Notes under the pieces: model-generated | Database searches by the model: none | Seen by the model: the letters and a program-made list of their open reading frames with translations, nothing else | Told to the model about the DNA's origin: nothing | Assembly (NCBI GenBank): GCA_018136815.1 | Contig: CM030932.1 | Location: 2,835,019 to 2,899,018, forward strand | Reading direction: 5' to 3' | Origin: Isochrysis galbana | Taxonomy: Eukaryota; Haptophyta; Isochrysidales; Isochrysidaceae | DNA length: 64,000 nt | Position numbers and translations under genes: made by a program | In this document: positions 1 to 9,250 of the stretch, piece after piece | Layout: each line of letters opens with the position of its first letter | Numbering within the stretch: position 1 is the stretch's first letter

Positions 1-876
1 CTTTGAGATCTCGACAACGCGGTCGGAGCGGAAGTTGAAGATGACAACGGCGTCGCCGTCCTCCACCTTACCGACCGGCGCGCCAGCCTGGTCGACGACG
101 ACAAAGGCTCCAAGATTCTGGTCGGAGGCACCTGACTCAGCCTTCATCTTGGCAACGATCTCTGACGCGACGGTGCCCTTCTCAGGGGCCTCGCCAAGCA
201 CATGCGCCTTCCAGCCGCGCTCAACCATGTCCCACTCGGCCTCGTACCGGTCCATGGTGACCTTCATCCGGCCACCGCCCGACGCGATACGTGCGTCACA
301 GCCTTTAGCGGAGAGCTCGGAAAGCTCCTTCTCAAGCGCCTGGATGAAGCCGACGCCCGTGTTGTCGGGCACGTCCCGCCCATCGGTAAGGACATGGCAG
401 CGGATGCGCTTGGCGCCATCGGCAGCTGCCCTCTGCACCATCGCTGAGAGCTGGTTGGCGCGCGAGTGGACACCACCGTCGGAAAGCAGGCCGATGAAGT
501 GAAGCGTGTTCGAGGGGAAGGCGGACGAGATGTACTTCCAGCCCGCGTCGTTGAAGATCTGGCCATTCTCAATGTTGCGGTCGACCAGCTTGGCTCCCTG
601 TGCGTAGATCTTGCCTGCGCCAAGCGCGTTGTGCCCCACCTCCGAGTTGCCCATGTCGTCCCACGAGGGGAGTCCGACGGCGGGTCCATGCGCATGGATC
701 GAGCGGAACCGCTTGGGGTTCGTGCGCAGCGCGTCGAAGTGAGGAGTCTTGGCGACGTGGACGGCATTCCACTCGTCCTTCACCTTGTTCTCTCCAAATC
801 CATCAAGGATGCAGACGAGGGTGGGCTTGCCCTTGGGGAGAGAGGGGTGGGGCGCGAGCGTCCAGCTGTCGGCCAT
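1..876 (-). CDS. 2,3-bisphosphoglycerate-independent phosphoglycerate mutase (N-terminal 292 residues, runs off the window)
   Basis: The enzyme interconverts 3- and 2-phosphoglycerate in glycolysis and gluconeogenesis. The frame is open from an ATG at 876 to base 1, so the C-terminal part lies outside the window. Seen in the translation: the metal-binding CILDGFG near residues 22-28; MGNSEVGH, in which Ser78 is the expected phosphoserine nucleophile; SDGGVHSR near residue 120; LTDGRDVPDNTG; and GGGRMKVTMDRYEAEWDMVERGW, which is typical of plant and algal iPGMs rather than short bacterial ones. No targeting extension is obvious before residue 15, so a cytosolic location is likely. No intron is needed in the visible part. 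The start is the first ATG in frame, 20 residues before the catalytic core. Upstream is a long purine-rich tract. The family assignment is secure; the isoform is not known. Confidence 0.93.
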   Translation of the reverse strand, partial: MADSWTLAPHPSLPKGKPTLVCILDGFGENKVKDEWNAVHVAKTPHFDALRTNPKRFRSIHAHGPAVGLPSWDDMGNSEVGHNALGAGKIYAQGAKLVDRNIENGQIFNDAGWKYISSAFPSNTLHFIGLLSDGGVHSRANQLSAMVQRAAADGAKRIRCHVLTDGRDVPDNTGVGFIQALEKELSELSAKGCDARIASGGGRMKVTMDRYEAEWDMVERGWKAHVLGEAPEKGTVASEIVAKMKAESGASDQNLGAFVVVDQAGAPVGKVEDGDAVVIFNFRSDRVVEISK

Positions 877-894
877 TGTGACGAGCTGCTGTGG

Positions 895-1556
895 GCGAGG
901 AGGGGAGGGGTAAGAGGGGAGGGAGAGAGGGGAGAGGGGGAGGTGGTGTCGCGCCTGCGAGAAGATCCGTCGCCGCGTGACTTCGTGCGCAGGGAGGGAG
1001 GAGAGAGAGAGAGAGAGAGATTTGGAAGAGGGGGGGGGATAGTAAAGAGGTAAAGGGAAGGAGGGGAGCGGGAAGCCAAGGGGTTTAGAGAGGGGGGGGG
1101 AGGGGGGAGGGGGGGGGGGAACGGGCGGGCGGGAGGTGGGGGGGGGGGAGACGGGCGGTGAGAATAGAAGAGAAGGGGAGGGGGGAGAGAGAGAGGGGGC
1201 GCGGGGGGAGAGAGCGTAGAGAGTGAACGCGAGCGAGATAACCCAAAGAAAGGCGTTGGTTATTTATCTTTCCGCTGGTGTCCCATCTTGATCTCGGCGA
1301 TCTCTCTTGGACACCTCGCTGCCCCACACACACACATCCTCTTCGCTTCTTCATCTATTCCATCTGGTTCTCAACTTTCAAGTATTTTGGGAGGAGGTGA
1401 GAGGAAGCAGGAGCGGGAGGAAGCGAGAAGAGAGCGAGAGGAGAGAGAGGAGAGAGAGGAGAGCGAGAAGAGAGAGAGAGAAGGGAGAGGAGAGAGAGAA
1501 GAGAGCAGCAGAGAGTGAGAAACAGCAGCAGAGGAGGGGGGGGGGGGGGGGGGGGC
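895..1556. repeat. purine-rich low-complexity region upstream of the phosphoglycerate mutase gene
   Basis: Two blocks of GA/G-rich sequence (about 895-1215 and 1385-1556, ending in an 18-base G run near 1537) flank a mixed-composition stretch at 1216-1384. They lie directly 5' of the minus-strand phosphoglycerate mutase gene, so they may hold its promoter and 5' UTR. Open frames across them are only repeat translations. I see no gene. Confidence 0.7.
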
Positions 1557-2192
1557 AGGCAGGCAAGGCGAGGAGGTCGTCCGTGTCGGCCGGGCCGACG
1601 GTGATGGGGCGGTGTGCGGCCGGGCGGCGCTTCAGCTCGAGACCATGTTGTACTGCTCTAGAGGTTGCCGCTTCATGGGCATGCCCCATTCCCATGGGTG
1701 AACATCAACATCGGCCTATTGACAACCAGCTTCCAGAGGGGGCTGCCACTAGATGAAAAAACTTCTTGATAGTCTCGCCGCGCCCGCGACTCTGCACGTT
1801 AGCTATGCAGCCACGCCCGCTACTCTGGCCCCCCCTCCACCTGCCTTGCGGCCCGTCCCCTCGTGCGCTACCTAGGAGCTGGGTGTGTGGGGTTTCCTGC
1901 AGCAGACGGTGTGTTCCGATCTCCCCGATAGGTTTTCCTCTACTTCCTCCTGCGCCATCGGGCTATCGGTTTTTTGCGTTGTCCGTTGTCTTTTTGCATC
2001 AGGGGGACATTAAGTGGCTGTGTCTCAGTGAGTCCGAGGCCTGAGGTCGGGTAGGTGGGGGCTGCCACTGGATAGAAGCTGCCCTTAGCCCTTAGGCATG
2101 CTGTGCGCCGACATCCGACATGCTGTTTTTCTGATATTGGTCCTCTGGTCAATCCCAAACCCATACACTAATAGATAGACAAAATAAATGGA
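1557..2192. other. no recognisable gene; mobile-element debris
   Basis: No coding frame here matches a family I know. A short piece around 1855-1900 resembles the 3' UTR sequence found in the LINE copies (CTACCTAGG followed by a GT-rich stretch). The segment 2160-2192 precedes the tail of the LINE fragment that starts at 2194. I treat the stretch as decayed transposon sequence. Confidence 0.4.
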
Positions 2193-2522
2193 TAAAAAAA
2201 ACACATCTGAAGAATCTGGGCTACACACCTACTGCGGACTAGTTTTCCCTTTACTATTACCAACGCCATCATCTTCCCTCTCCCCAGCTCTTTCCCTGCC
2301 CCCCTTCGTTCCTTTTTCTTCGGTTTCCGGGGTCCGGCCCTGGTACACTACCTAGGGCCTGGTTCAGAGCGTGGGGGCCGGGCAGGCCTTTTGAAACGTC
2401 GCTCTTGGAGGTCGCGCCTATTCAGGTTCGCGTCGGTTGTATAGGTTTCTTATGTCTTGCATGGTTTTTGGGTGTTCCCTTTCCCTTTGGTCGTCTCTTA
2501 CCGGGGCTATTCGCCCTCTCTA

Positions 2523-3664
2523 AATTTTTAGCAAATTTTTATGGATCGCGAAGCGGCAAAGGAATGGGACTAGCGCTCACTCATGACAGGACTCCCTGCC
2601 GGCAAGCGCAAGCACCCTTCCCCCCTTGTGCCACCCAGCTCTTCACTAGCCTTCTACCTGCGCTAGCCGGAGCGCCCCTCCCTCCACACTCAGACAGCCC
2701 CCCACGCAAGGATCCCGTATTGGTCTCGCAGGCAAGGGGGCCTAATGGGAGGGTGAGGAGCAACTCCTCAAAGAGGAGCTGTGGGGAAGGAGATGTCTGT
2801 GTGGCGGCGCTATACCCTTGCGCTAGGCATGGGCAGCGACGCCGCCTCAAGACATGTCCTCCCTCTTGTCTTGAGTCGAAATTTTTGGTGCTTGAAACAG
2901 AGGACGAGGGGGTTTGTGCTTCTTGGGTTGGTTGTAGATGGAAGAGGGAGTGGGAGAGGGAGTGAAGTGTTGAAAGAGGGCCCAAGGCAGGGCACTGAGT
3001 TGTAGGTACTTGTGGCCCACAAGAGTGGGGCGAAGACGAGAAGTGTATCAACGTATCAACATGTGTCTTGAGTTGAAATTTTTGGTGCTTGAAACACAAG
3101 GCAAGGGGGTTCGTGTTGTTTGGGTTGGTTGTAGTGTGAAGGGGGAGTGGGAGAGGGAGTCAAGTGTTGAAAGAGGGCCCAAGGCAGGGCACTGAGTTGT
3201 AGGTACTTGTGGCCCACAAGAGTGGGGTGAAGATGAGAAGTGTGTCAACATGTTGGAAAACAGAGGCATTGAGTGCTCTCTGTGGAAGATTGATTGTTGT
3301 GAAGTGCCCTCCCATGTTGGGTGCACTGATGGTAGAGGTTTCCACCATGGGGAGGGCAGCTGAGCTGCCCTCCCACATGAGGTGCTCTTGGGGTGGGAGG
3401 ATTTCCCACTGTTGGAGGGGGTCTCAAAGACCCCCTGCATGATGCGCAGAGCCATGGTGGCAACCTGTTCGGTGCCAGTGCTCGCCACCCCGCGCGCTCG
3501 CGCGGGTGTGGTTTGGATGGGCTGGATGGGCTTTGAGAGGGCTTTCTGACGAGCCGCCTCGGGCGGCGTGGGGCGTCCCAGGTGGGGCGCAGTGGCGAGG
3601 GTCGCCTGAGGCTCGGGAGCGGTCGCGGCACGCTCCATAGTTCAAACTATAACAATAGTTTCAT
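2523..3664 (-). mobile_element. 1.14-kb composite non-autonomous element with 17-bp target-site duplication
   Basis: The sequence GCTATTCGCCCTCTCTA occurs at 2506-2522 and again at 3665-3681. Removing the interval restores a continuous LINE ORF2 tail and 3' UTR. On the minus strand the element begins with a hairpin (AAACTAT-TGTT-ATAGTTT) followed by an ATG at 3638 opening a frame that starts MERAA, the same start as LINE ORF1 in related copies. It ends with CCATAAAAATTTGCTAAAAATTT, not with the T run of the LINEs. A related end lies at about 11120-11150. It contains a 197-bp tandem duplication and no full-length protein. I infer a non-autonomous element that borrowed the LINE 5' end. Confidence 0.65.
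2870..3262. repeat. two-copy tandem repeat, about 197 bp
   Basis: Two adjacent copies start with TTGAGTCGAAATTTTTGGTG (2871) and TTGAGTTGAAATTTTTGGTG (3068), and both run through GGCCCAAGGCAGGGCACTGA and GTGGCCCACAAGAGTGGGG. The copies differ at scattered bases. They lie inside the composite element 2523-3664. Confidence 0.85.
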
Positions 3665-5766
3665 GCTATTCGCCCTCTCTACACTGCTCACCGGTTTCTT
3701 CGATAACGTGTGCTATCCTTAACTTGGCCGCTAGCTCTGCCAGCTCCTCGCTAGGTTTAAGCCCACCCTTGTTGTTCATGTTGTAAACGGGTCGCAGGTC
3801 GCTTATGTCTATCCTCTTTTTGGGTTGTCTTCCCATACCCGCCTGGGCGTCCTTGATAACCTGAGTACATGCGAGCGAGAGGGGGGCATGCTTAGCGCAT
3901 GCGCTTGTTTGTACACGCGAGTGCTGGGCGGGGGGCGCGGGAAGGGGGCGCATGCTTACCTTGGACCTTGGTCTCAGGGTCCATGAACCCTGCATCGAGG
4001 AGCTCGGCCTCCAGACCATACTCGCCGTGAAAGTGGTTACGAACAACCTCCTCCGTGTAGCTTCTTCCCCCTTCGATATTCTTCTGCCCTTGAGCTGCCC
4101 TCCTCGATGTCGATACCGTGAGCACGCCACCACGGGAAGATGCGTTGGAAGAACGTAAAAAAAAAAAGATCTGAAGGTTCAGGGCTACACACCTATCGCC
4201 GGACAGCGCCTACTATTGCTACTGTACATCAGCCATCGCCCTTATCTCCCTTTTCCCCGCCCCCTTGCCTTCCCCCCCTCGTTCCTTTGTCTTTGGTGTC
4301 GGGGGTACGGCCCTGGTACACTACCTAGGGCCCGGTTTTGGGTGTGGGGTCCGGGCAGGCCTTTTGGATTTGCGTTGGTAGGATAGAGTAGGTGTCTCTT
4401 AACGTGGTTGCCCCAAGGTTGATGTACCGGCGTGTTAGGCGCCTCTATCTCCTGTGCTTCGCTGTTTCCGTCTCGACTAGGTGCTCTATCCCTAGCTTAC
4501 CAGCTAGGGATACGAGCTCCACGCTGGGGGTCAGTTTGTTTTTTTCACCTAGTTCGTAGAGCGGCCGGATGTCGGCCAAGTCTATCCTCTTTTTGGGTTG
4601 TCTCCCCATGCCCGCCCGGGCGGTTCGCGCGGAGTCTGTTGAGTTGGCGAATAGTAGCGCCCTGCTCAGTTTCGTGAATCTTTCCGCGTTCTTGGTTGCC
4701 TTGCAGGAACACGAAACCTTGGTTTTCGAGTGCCCTCGCCAAAGTAGATATGGTGATGGCGTCTTTCATTTCGAACTTATAGTTACGCACCACAAGGTGC
4801 GCGGACACGTCTTTGAATGCGCTTGCGAGCGATTTGGATGATGCCTGGGGGAGCTCTTTTGCCTTGTCGTTGTAGGTTTGGAATTTGACGACCATCGGAT
4901 ATTTCACTCCGTTTAGCGCGAAGACACCTTGGTCTTTGAACTTGGCCTGGTATTGTTGCGCGCAATCCGCCGTGACCAGGATTTCCCATGGTCCCGACGA
5001 GCTCTTGGCGAGAAATTCCGGTTCGAGGTCCACGCCCTCGAGCTTGTTGAGGTGCGCTATTATAGCGCTTAAGGCCTCCTCGTCTTTGATTTTGATGCCC
5101 CGGTCCGTGGAGGTGAAGGTCATTATGATTTGAGAAAAATCCGATTGGTATTCTTCGTCATCTTCTTGTTCGTCCCCTTCTTGGGGGGTTGCCTGTGTGG
5201 GTTCGAGGAGTAGGGGGTTTTTGGTTAGCCTCCTGGTCGCGTGGCTGTGTGTCTTGCGCGTCGGCCGTCCAGGTTTGGGGCTCCCGAGAGCCTCTTTTCC
5301 TTTGCGTCTCGACGAGGCTCCTCGCCTCTGTAGTGATGTTGTTTTTGAAAACTTTGATAGGGCTTGTGGCTTTGAGAGTGAGGTTGCTACCCTTGGCCGC
5401 TTGCGCATTTTGCGTGTCGTGTCTCGGCCGCGCGTGTCACGCGTGGCCGCGTTGGGGTGGGTGTATGATGCTCTCAATGTTGTGTTTGGATCCTGCGCTT
5501 GCGCAGGAGAGCCTGGCTGCTGGGACATGCAGCTGTTGCTGCATGTCACCAGCAGGGGTTTGATGGTGGTCTGGCTGACCGGCCGGGTCTGCGCCTCGTG
5601 CTTGCGCACGAGGTCAGTGCCATGGCAGTGTAGGGGCCCAGCCCGGAGGCTTTCCCTATGGGAGACTGCGCTTTGCGGCTCTGGGTGTGCATGGGCTCTG
5701 TTGTGCTGGTCTTGTTGTGCTGGCATGTTGTGTGTTGTAGTGGTGTGTGCTGTCTGTGTGGCTCTG

Positions 5767-6069
5767 TGTCACGGGTGGTTTTGCGTGGTGTGCACCCTAG
5801 AACTTATATTGGGATGAGGAGGGGGAGAGGGCCGCGTGAGTCGAGCCGTGATCTCCCCCCTTCTCTCCTTGTTCGCTTGTGTGAGTCTCCCACGCAATCC
5901 CCCCGTGTGTGCGTTTGATTTGTGAGCGACACTGTTAGTGTGCCCTGTGCGTTCAGTGGCCCCCTTTGGTATCTTTTAACTTGTGATGAAGTAACAGGAT
6001 GCGCGGCGCGCCGCGCCGCGCTACTCATCCTCAAGCCACAGGGGGCCGCGCTGCGGCCTCAATGTGATA
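5767..6069. repeat. TRIM left LTR
   Basis: 303-bp LTR starting TGTCAC and ending GTGATA. It contains a GC-only block (GCGCGGCGCGCCGCGCCGCGC-like) near 6001-6021 that can form a strong hairpin. Confidence 0.88.
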
Positions 6070-6242
6070 TGGAGCTGCTGCACGGGCGGAGGGGGTAGGG
6101 CTGGGCTTGGCGGCCCTGCCCGCGTCCGCTCGCCGCGTCTGCGTGCGCTCGTTGAGCGACGGCAGCCGGAAACCCTCCCCTCCTCGCTCAGCCGCATGGC
6201 TGCAGCGATGGAGCAAGGTGTGGGGGGCGCATGTGGAGAGGC

Positions 6243-6614
6243 CTATGGCATCTCCCATGGCCCCATTGGGCCACTCCCTCTTGGGTCTGCCCCCTTCACT
6301 GGCCTCGTGGCCAATTCTCCGCGCTCGCGCGCGCTCGCTGAGCCGCTGCGGTCGGAACCCCTCCCCTCCTCACCAGATCGTATGTCTGGTCCGATGGAGT
6401 GTGGTGTGGGGGGGCCATGTGGGGCCACTCATGGCCTCTCCCATGGCCCCATTGGGCCACTCCCTCTTGGGTCTGCCCCCTTCACTGGCCTCGTGGCCAA
6501 TTCTCCGCGCTCGCGCGCGCTCGCTGAGCCGCTGCGGTCGGAACCCCTCCCCTCCTCACCAGATCGTATGTCTGGTCCGATGGAGTGTGGTGTGGGGGGG
6601 CCATGTGGGGCCAC
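6243..6614. repeat. two-copy 186-bp tandem repeat inside the TRIM
   Basis: 6243-6428 and 6429-6614 are nearly identical 186-bp units with CCCATGGCCCCATTGGGCCA near their start. A degenerate third start (GACTCCATTGGGTCACTCCC) follows near 6630. The unit length is a multiple of three, which keeps long frames open by chance. Confidence 0.9.
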
Positions 6615-7131
6615 TCATGGTGGCCCACATGACTCCATTGGGTCACTCCCATTTGGATCTGACCCCACCGCCTTTTTCCTCGCAGCTCGCGATTGTGCTT
6701 CGCGTTCGGTGCGACTATCTGGGCGACTGGTCATGCGAGTCGGCTCATCTCTTCTCTCCCTCACCTCCCATGTTGGATGGGGAGGTTGTGCCATGGGGCC
6801 TCTCTTGTATGGCTTTCGGGAGGGGGTGGTGATGTGTTGGGATGAGTGCGCTACTCTCCCTCTCTCCCCCTCCTCCCATCTCTCTCATCTCTCTCCTCCC
6901 ATCTCATCTCTCTCGCGACGTGTTGCATGCGCTCGATCTGGCTCTCTGGCTCTCTGGTCTCTGGCCCTCTGGCTCCTTTTAGCTCTGTGGCTCTCTCTTA
7001 TAGCCCTCTTTGCTCTTGGCCGACATGCTCGACGCGAACACTCGTCTGCGTGGGAGTGTGGGAGTGGATTTGGGTTGTTTGTTTGTTTGTAAGCGTCATA
7101 CGTCATACCCCGTACTCCGCTTAGGAGGGGG

Positions 7132-7434
7132 TGTCACGGGTGGTTTTGCGTGGTGTGCACCCTAGAACTTATATTGGGATGAGGAGGGGGAGAGGGCCGC
7201 GTGAGTCGAGCCGTGATCTCCCCCCTTCTCTCCTTGTTCGCTTGTGTGAGTCTCCCACGCAATCCCCCCGTGTGTGCGTTTGATTTGTGAGCGATACTGT
7301 TAGTGTGCCCTGTGCGTTCAGTGGCCCCCTTTGGTATCTTTTAACTTGTGATGAAGTAACAGGATGCGCGGCGCGCCGCGCCGCGCTACTCATCCTCAAG
7401 CCACAGGGGGCCGCGCTGCGGCCTCAATGTGATA
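7132..7434. repeat. TRIM right LTR
   Basis: 303-bp copy of the left LTR, preceded by the purine tract AGGAGGGGG (7123-7131) and followed by the duplicated target CTCTG. Confidence 0.88.
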
Positions 7435-8171
7435 CTCTGGGGCTTCGGCTCGGGTCGTGGTTCGCGGGTACCTGGGCTGGCATGGCCCTGGCTGGGGGGC
7501 GCTGCGGCTGCGTGGCGTCGGCCATCACTTGGTCGGCCGGCGCGGTGAGGTGGGCGGAGAAGGAGGAGGGGAGCGTGGCGCGCTCCATGACCCTATCGTT
7601 TTAACGATAGTTGCGTTGGAAGAACGTATGGGAGAGGTCGAGGTCGGAGTTCACGTGGTTGAGCTCGGGTGTGTTGAGGAGGACTGTACCCTTGCCGAAC
7701 TTCTTCGCCCGGTTGAACCCGTGCCGCTCCGCGAGCATCTCGCACACTTTGACGGATATATGGATATATCTGGTGCCTGTTTTGGGGCTCATGCATGTCA
7801 GCGCGCGCTAGGATCCATGCAGCGAGCTTGCGCCGCTCTACATTTGTCGTGAGAATCTGTGAGTGTGAGTCGCGCGTTCGTTGCTCGTCCCCCTGCGCTT
7901 TCTGCAGCTCTCCTGTGACCTTATGCCGCGTTGCCAGCGGGAACATTCCTGTGGCCATTGCTGCTTTGGCTCCGACGTTGTTCGCTCGGCAGTACGCTGC
8001 AGCCTTCCGGACGTCTTCGAGCGCGGCTGCGCGGTTTCTGGCGCGGAGATCGCGGGCCTGGATCGTATAGTGCCCAGGGGCCGGCTTAGGCTTCCTCTGG
8101 GGCTTGGGGATGGCTCTGGGAGCCATGGGAAGGGGGGGGGCCGCTCTGCGAAGCGCAAGCCTCTACTAGTA

Positions 8172-8660
8172 TTAACTCTTTACTGCCGGGAGCGCAGCAT
8201 GCAAATGGATGCTTCGATGTTTGGTTTTTTGAGGTGAGAGAAGAGAGGAAGACATGTTCAACGATATAAGCGACGCTTTCCGCAAAGAAAGAGATGATCA
8301 AATTTTTCCCGATCCCCCCCCCCTCCCCTCCCCCCCCCTCCCCCCCCCCTCTCCCTCCCAGTCCCACTCCGTTGCGCCGCGCCGCCCTCCCCTCAACCTC
8401 TCACACCTCTTTCTAACGTGCACACGTGGATTATTTGGTAAACTGAAGCATCCAAATGGCTGCTTCGCCCCGGGCCTATTTTCTCCATAATTCCATACTA
8501 CAATCTCGACCTATTGTGTTGAAAATGGGTGGGAAATGTGGGGAAGGATGTCCCTGAGGCTCCCCCAGCACCTCATGGGCACCCCTCAAGGCGTTGGCGA
8601 GCAGGGACGAAATATGTCGTTTGAAGCATCCATTTGCATGCTCCGGCAGTAAACAGTTAA
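8172..8660. mobile_element. MITE with TTAA ends (piggyBac-like)
   Basis: Inverted ends: the left reads TTAA then CTCTTTACTGCCGG, the right (reverse complement) TTAA then CTGTTTACTGCCGG. A longer subterminal inverted repeat, GCATGCAAATGGATGCTTC, is at 8199-8215 and 8623-8641, and a third copy of its core lies near 8447-8467. The interior has a C-rich tract and no coding capacity. TTAA at both outer ends fits the piggyBac superfamily, whose target is TTAA; no transposase is seen in this window. Confidence 0.65.
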
Positions 8661-9205
8661 CAAGTTCTCGTTAGAACTTGGAGTACTCTACTCCATCCAG
8701 AGTAGAGTAGAGTAGAGTAGAGAGGATCGAAGTACCAAGTCTCGATAGATGCGATGCCGTGGCTCTCGCCCGCGCCCCCCCCCCCCCCCCGCGCCCCCTC
8801 TCCGCGCAGTGGCGAGGAAAACACCTCTCTCTCTTCTCCTCCCTCCCCCCCTCCGCACCCTCTCCACCTCCCTCGATGCACCGTGCTTTTCTCCCTCGAG
8901 GCTAGTATTATCTATATTGCCCGAGGTCCTCCCCCTTCCGAGCGAGCGACCCCCTCTTCGCGTCTCTTATTATGTGTGTTGCATGGTTTGTGCACGTCCA
9001 CCCTCCGGGTCAAAAGCCAACGCCGGGAATGAATAAAGAGAGGGAGAAGAGAGGAAGACAGGAGGAGAAGGAGGGTGAGCGCGTAGCGAACACATAGAAG
9101 AGGTGAAGAGAGCAGCTCACGCACCGGTGGCGGAGCGCTCCTGGACCCACAAAGAAGAGAGATTGGAAATGAAATATTGTAATGAAGGGGTTGCCGCTTG
9201 GTAGC

Positions 9206-9250
<45 letters not shown>

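Larger units (their letters stand above)
2194..3860 (-). mobile_element. 5'-truncated LINE copy (ORF2 C-terminus plus 3' UTR), interrupted by a second element
   Basis: On the minus strand, 3860-3666 encodes the conserved ORF2 C-terminus (GMGRQPKKRIDISDLRP, then a Ser/Glu-rich tail) and stops within the sequence duplicated at 3665-3681. Its 3' UTR resumes at 2505 after the inserted element 2523-3664 and ends at 2194-2201 in the sense motif ATCTTCAGATGTG followed by eight T. The same C-terminus and the same tail occur in the copies at 4158-7611, 14803-16388 and 18533-21504. The 5' boundary is uncertain (3845-3900). Above 3866 the sequence appears to belong to the transposase-like gene described separately. 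Confidence 0.65.
5767..7434. mobile_element. TRIM (terminal-repeat retrotransposon in miniature), 1668 bp
   Basis: Two 303-bp direct repeats (5767-6069 and 7132-7434) start TGTCACGG and end GTGATA. They differ at one base seen (C at about 5930, T at about 7295). The element is flanked by the 5-bp duplication CTCTG (5762-5766 and 7435-7439). The internal part begins TGGAGCTGCTGCACGG, fitting a tRNA primer-binding site, and ends in the purine tract AGGAGGGGG directly before the second repeat. The interior (1062 bp) encodes no protein domain, so the element needs enzymes from elsewhere. Near-identical repeats and an intact duplication indicate a recent insertion. Confidence 0.9.
4442..7588 (-). 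pseudogene. LINE ORF1 protein, interrupted by a TRIM and fused to the ORF2 C-terminus
   Basis: ORF1 begins at the ATG at 7588 (MERATLPSSF...) and runs to the TRIM at 7435. It resumes at 5766, and once the element and one CTCTG copy are removed the frame is continuous across the junction. The middle region is rich in Pro/Gln/Lys. Residues encoded around 5150-4700 form a compact predicted alpha/beta segment (IIMTFTSTDRG ... ALENQGFVF), a likely RNA-binding domain of the kind LINE ORF1 proteins carry. Near 4690 the frame meets the ORF2 tail: a neighbouring frame reads RFTKLSRALLFAN, TARAGMGRQPKKRIDLADIRP and stops at about 4442. The missing middle (endonuclease and RT) and the frame change make this a non-functional derivative. 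Confidence 0.7.
4141..7628 (-). mobile_element. internally deleted LINE with 17-bp target-site duplication, carrying a nested TRIM
   Basis: The target duplication TGCGTTGGAAGAACGTA lies at 4141-4157 and 7612-7628. The element (4158-7611, minus strand) starts with a perfect hairpin, CTATCGTTTTAACGATAG (7593-7610), immediately before the ORF1 ATG at 7588. It ends in eleven T on the sense strand (A run at 4157-4167). Without the TRIM at 5767-7434 and its duplicated CTCTG it is about 1.78 kb. It contains ORF1 fused to only the last ~60 residues of ORF2, so reverse transcriptase is missing and it must have been mobilised in trans. The target was the transposase-like gene whose halves flank it. Confidence 0.85.
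3866..8126 (-). pseudogene. split and frameshifted transposase-like gene with psq/CENP-B-like N-terminus
   Basis: The N-terminal part reads on the minus strand from 8126. It has a basic leader, then an alanine-rich helical segment and the stretch ILTTNVERRKLAAWI, which resembles the paired helix-turn-helix of pogo/Tc5/CENP-B-type transposases. A frameshift near 7795 leads into a second frame (MSPKTGTRYIH... LDLSHTFFQR) that reaches 7612. Removing the LINE 4158-7611 joins this to 4140, giving TFFQRIFPWWRAHGIDIEEG, then after another frameshift RNHFHGEYGLEAELLDAG. A possible intron follows (GTAAGC near 3962, CAG near 3866). I do not recognise the C-terminal family, and no catalytic DDE domain is visible. 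It may instead be a repeated unknown algal gene. Confidence 0.4.

Noticed and set aside
2405-2965. 186-residue plus-strand frame
   Set aside because: Crosses the border of the composite element and its target duplication, so it cannot be one gene; no domain.
6064-7092. A 342-residue frame inside the TRIM
   Set aside because: It spans the 186-bp tandem repeat whose length is a multiple of three. It has no domain, and it crosses non-coding internal sequence of a non-autonomous element.
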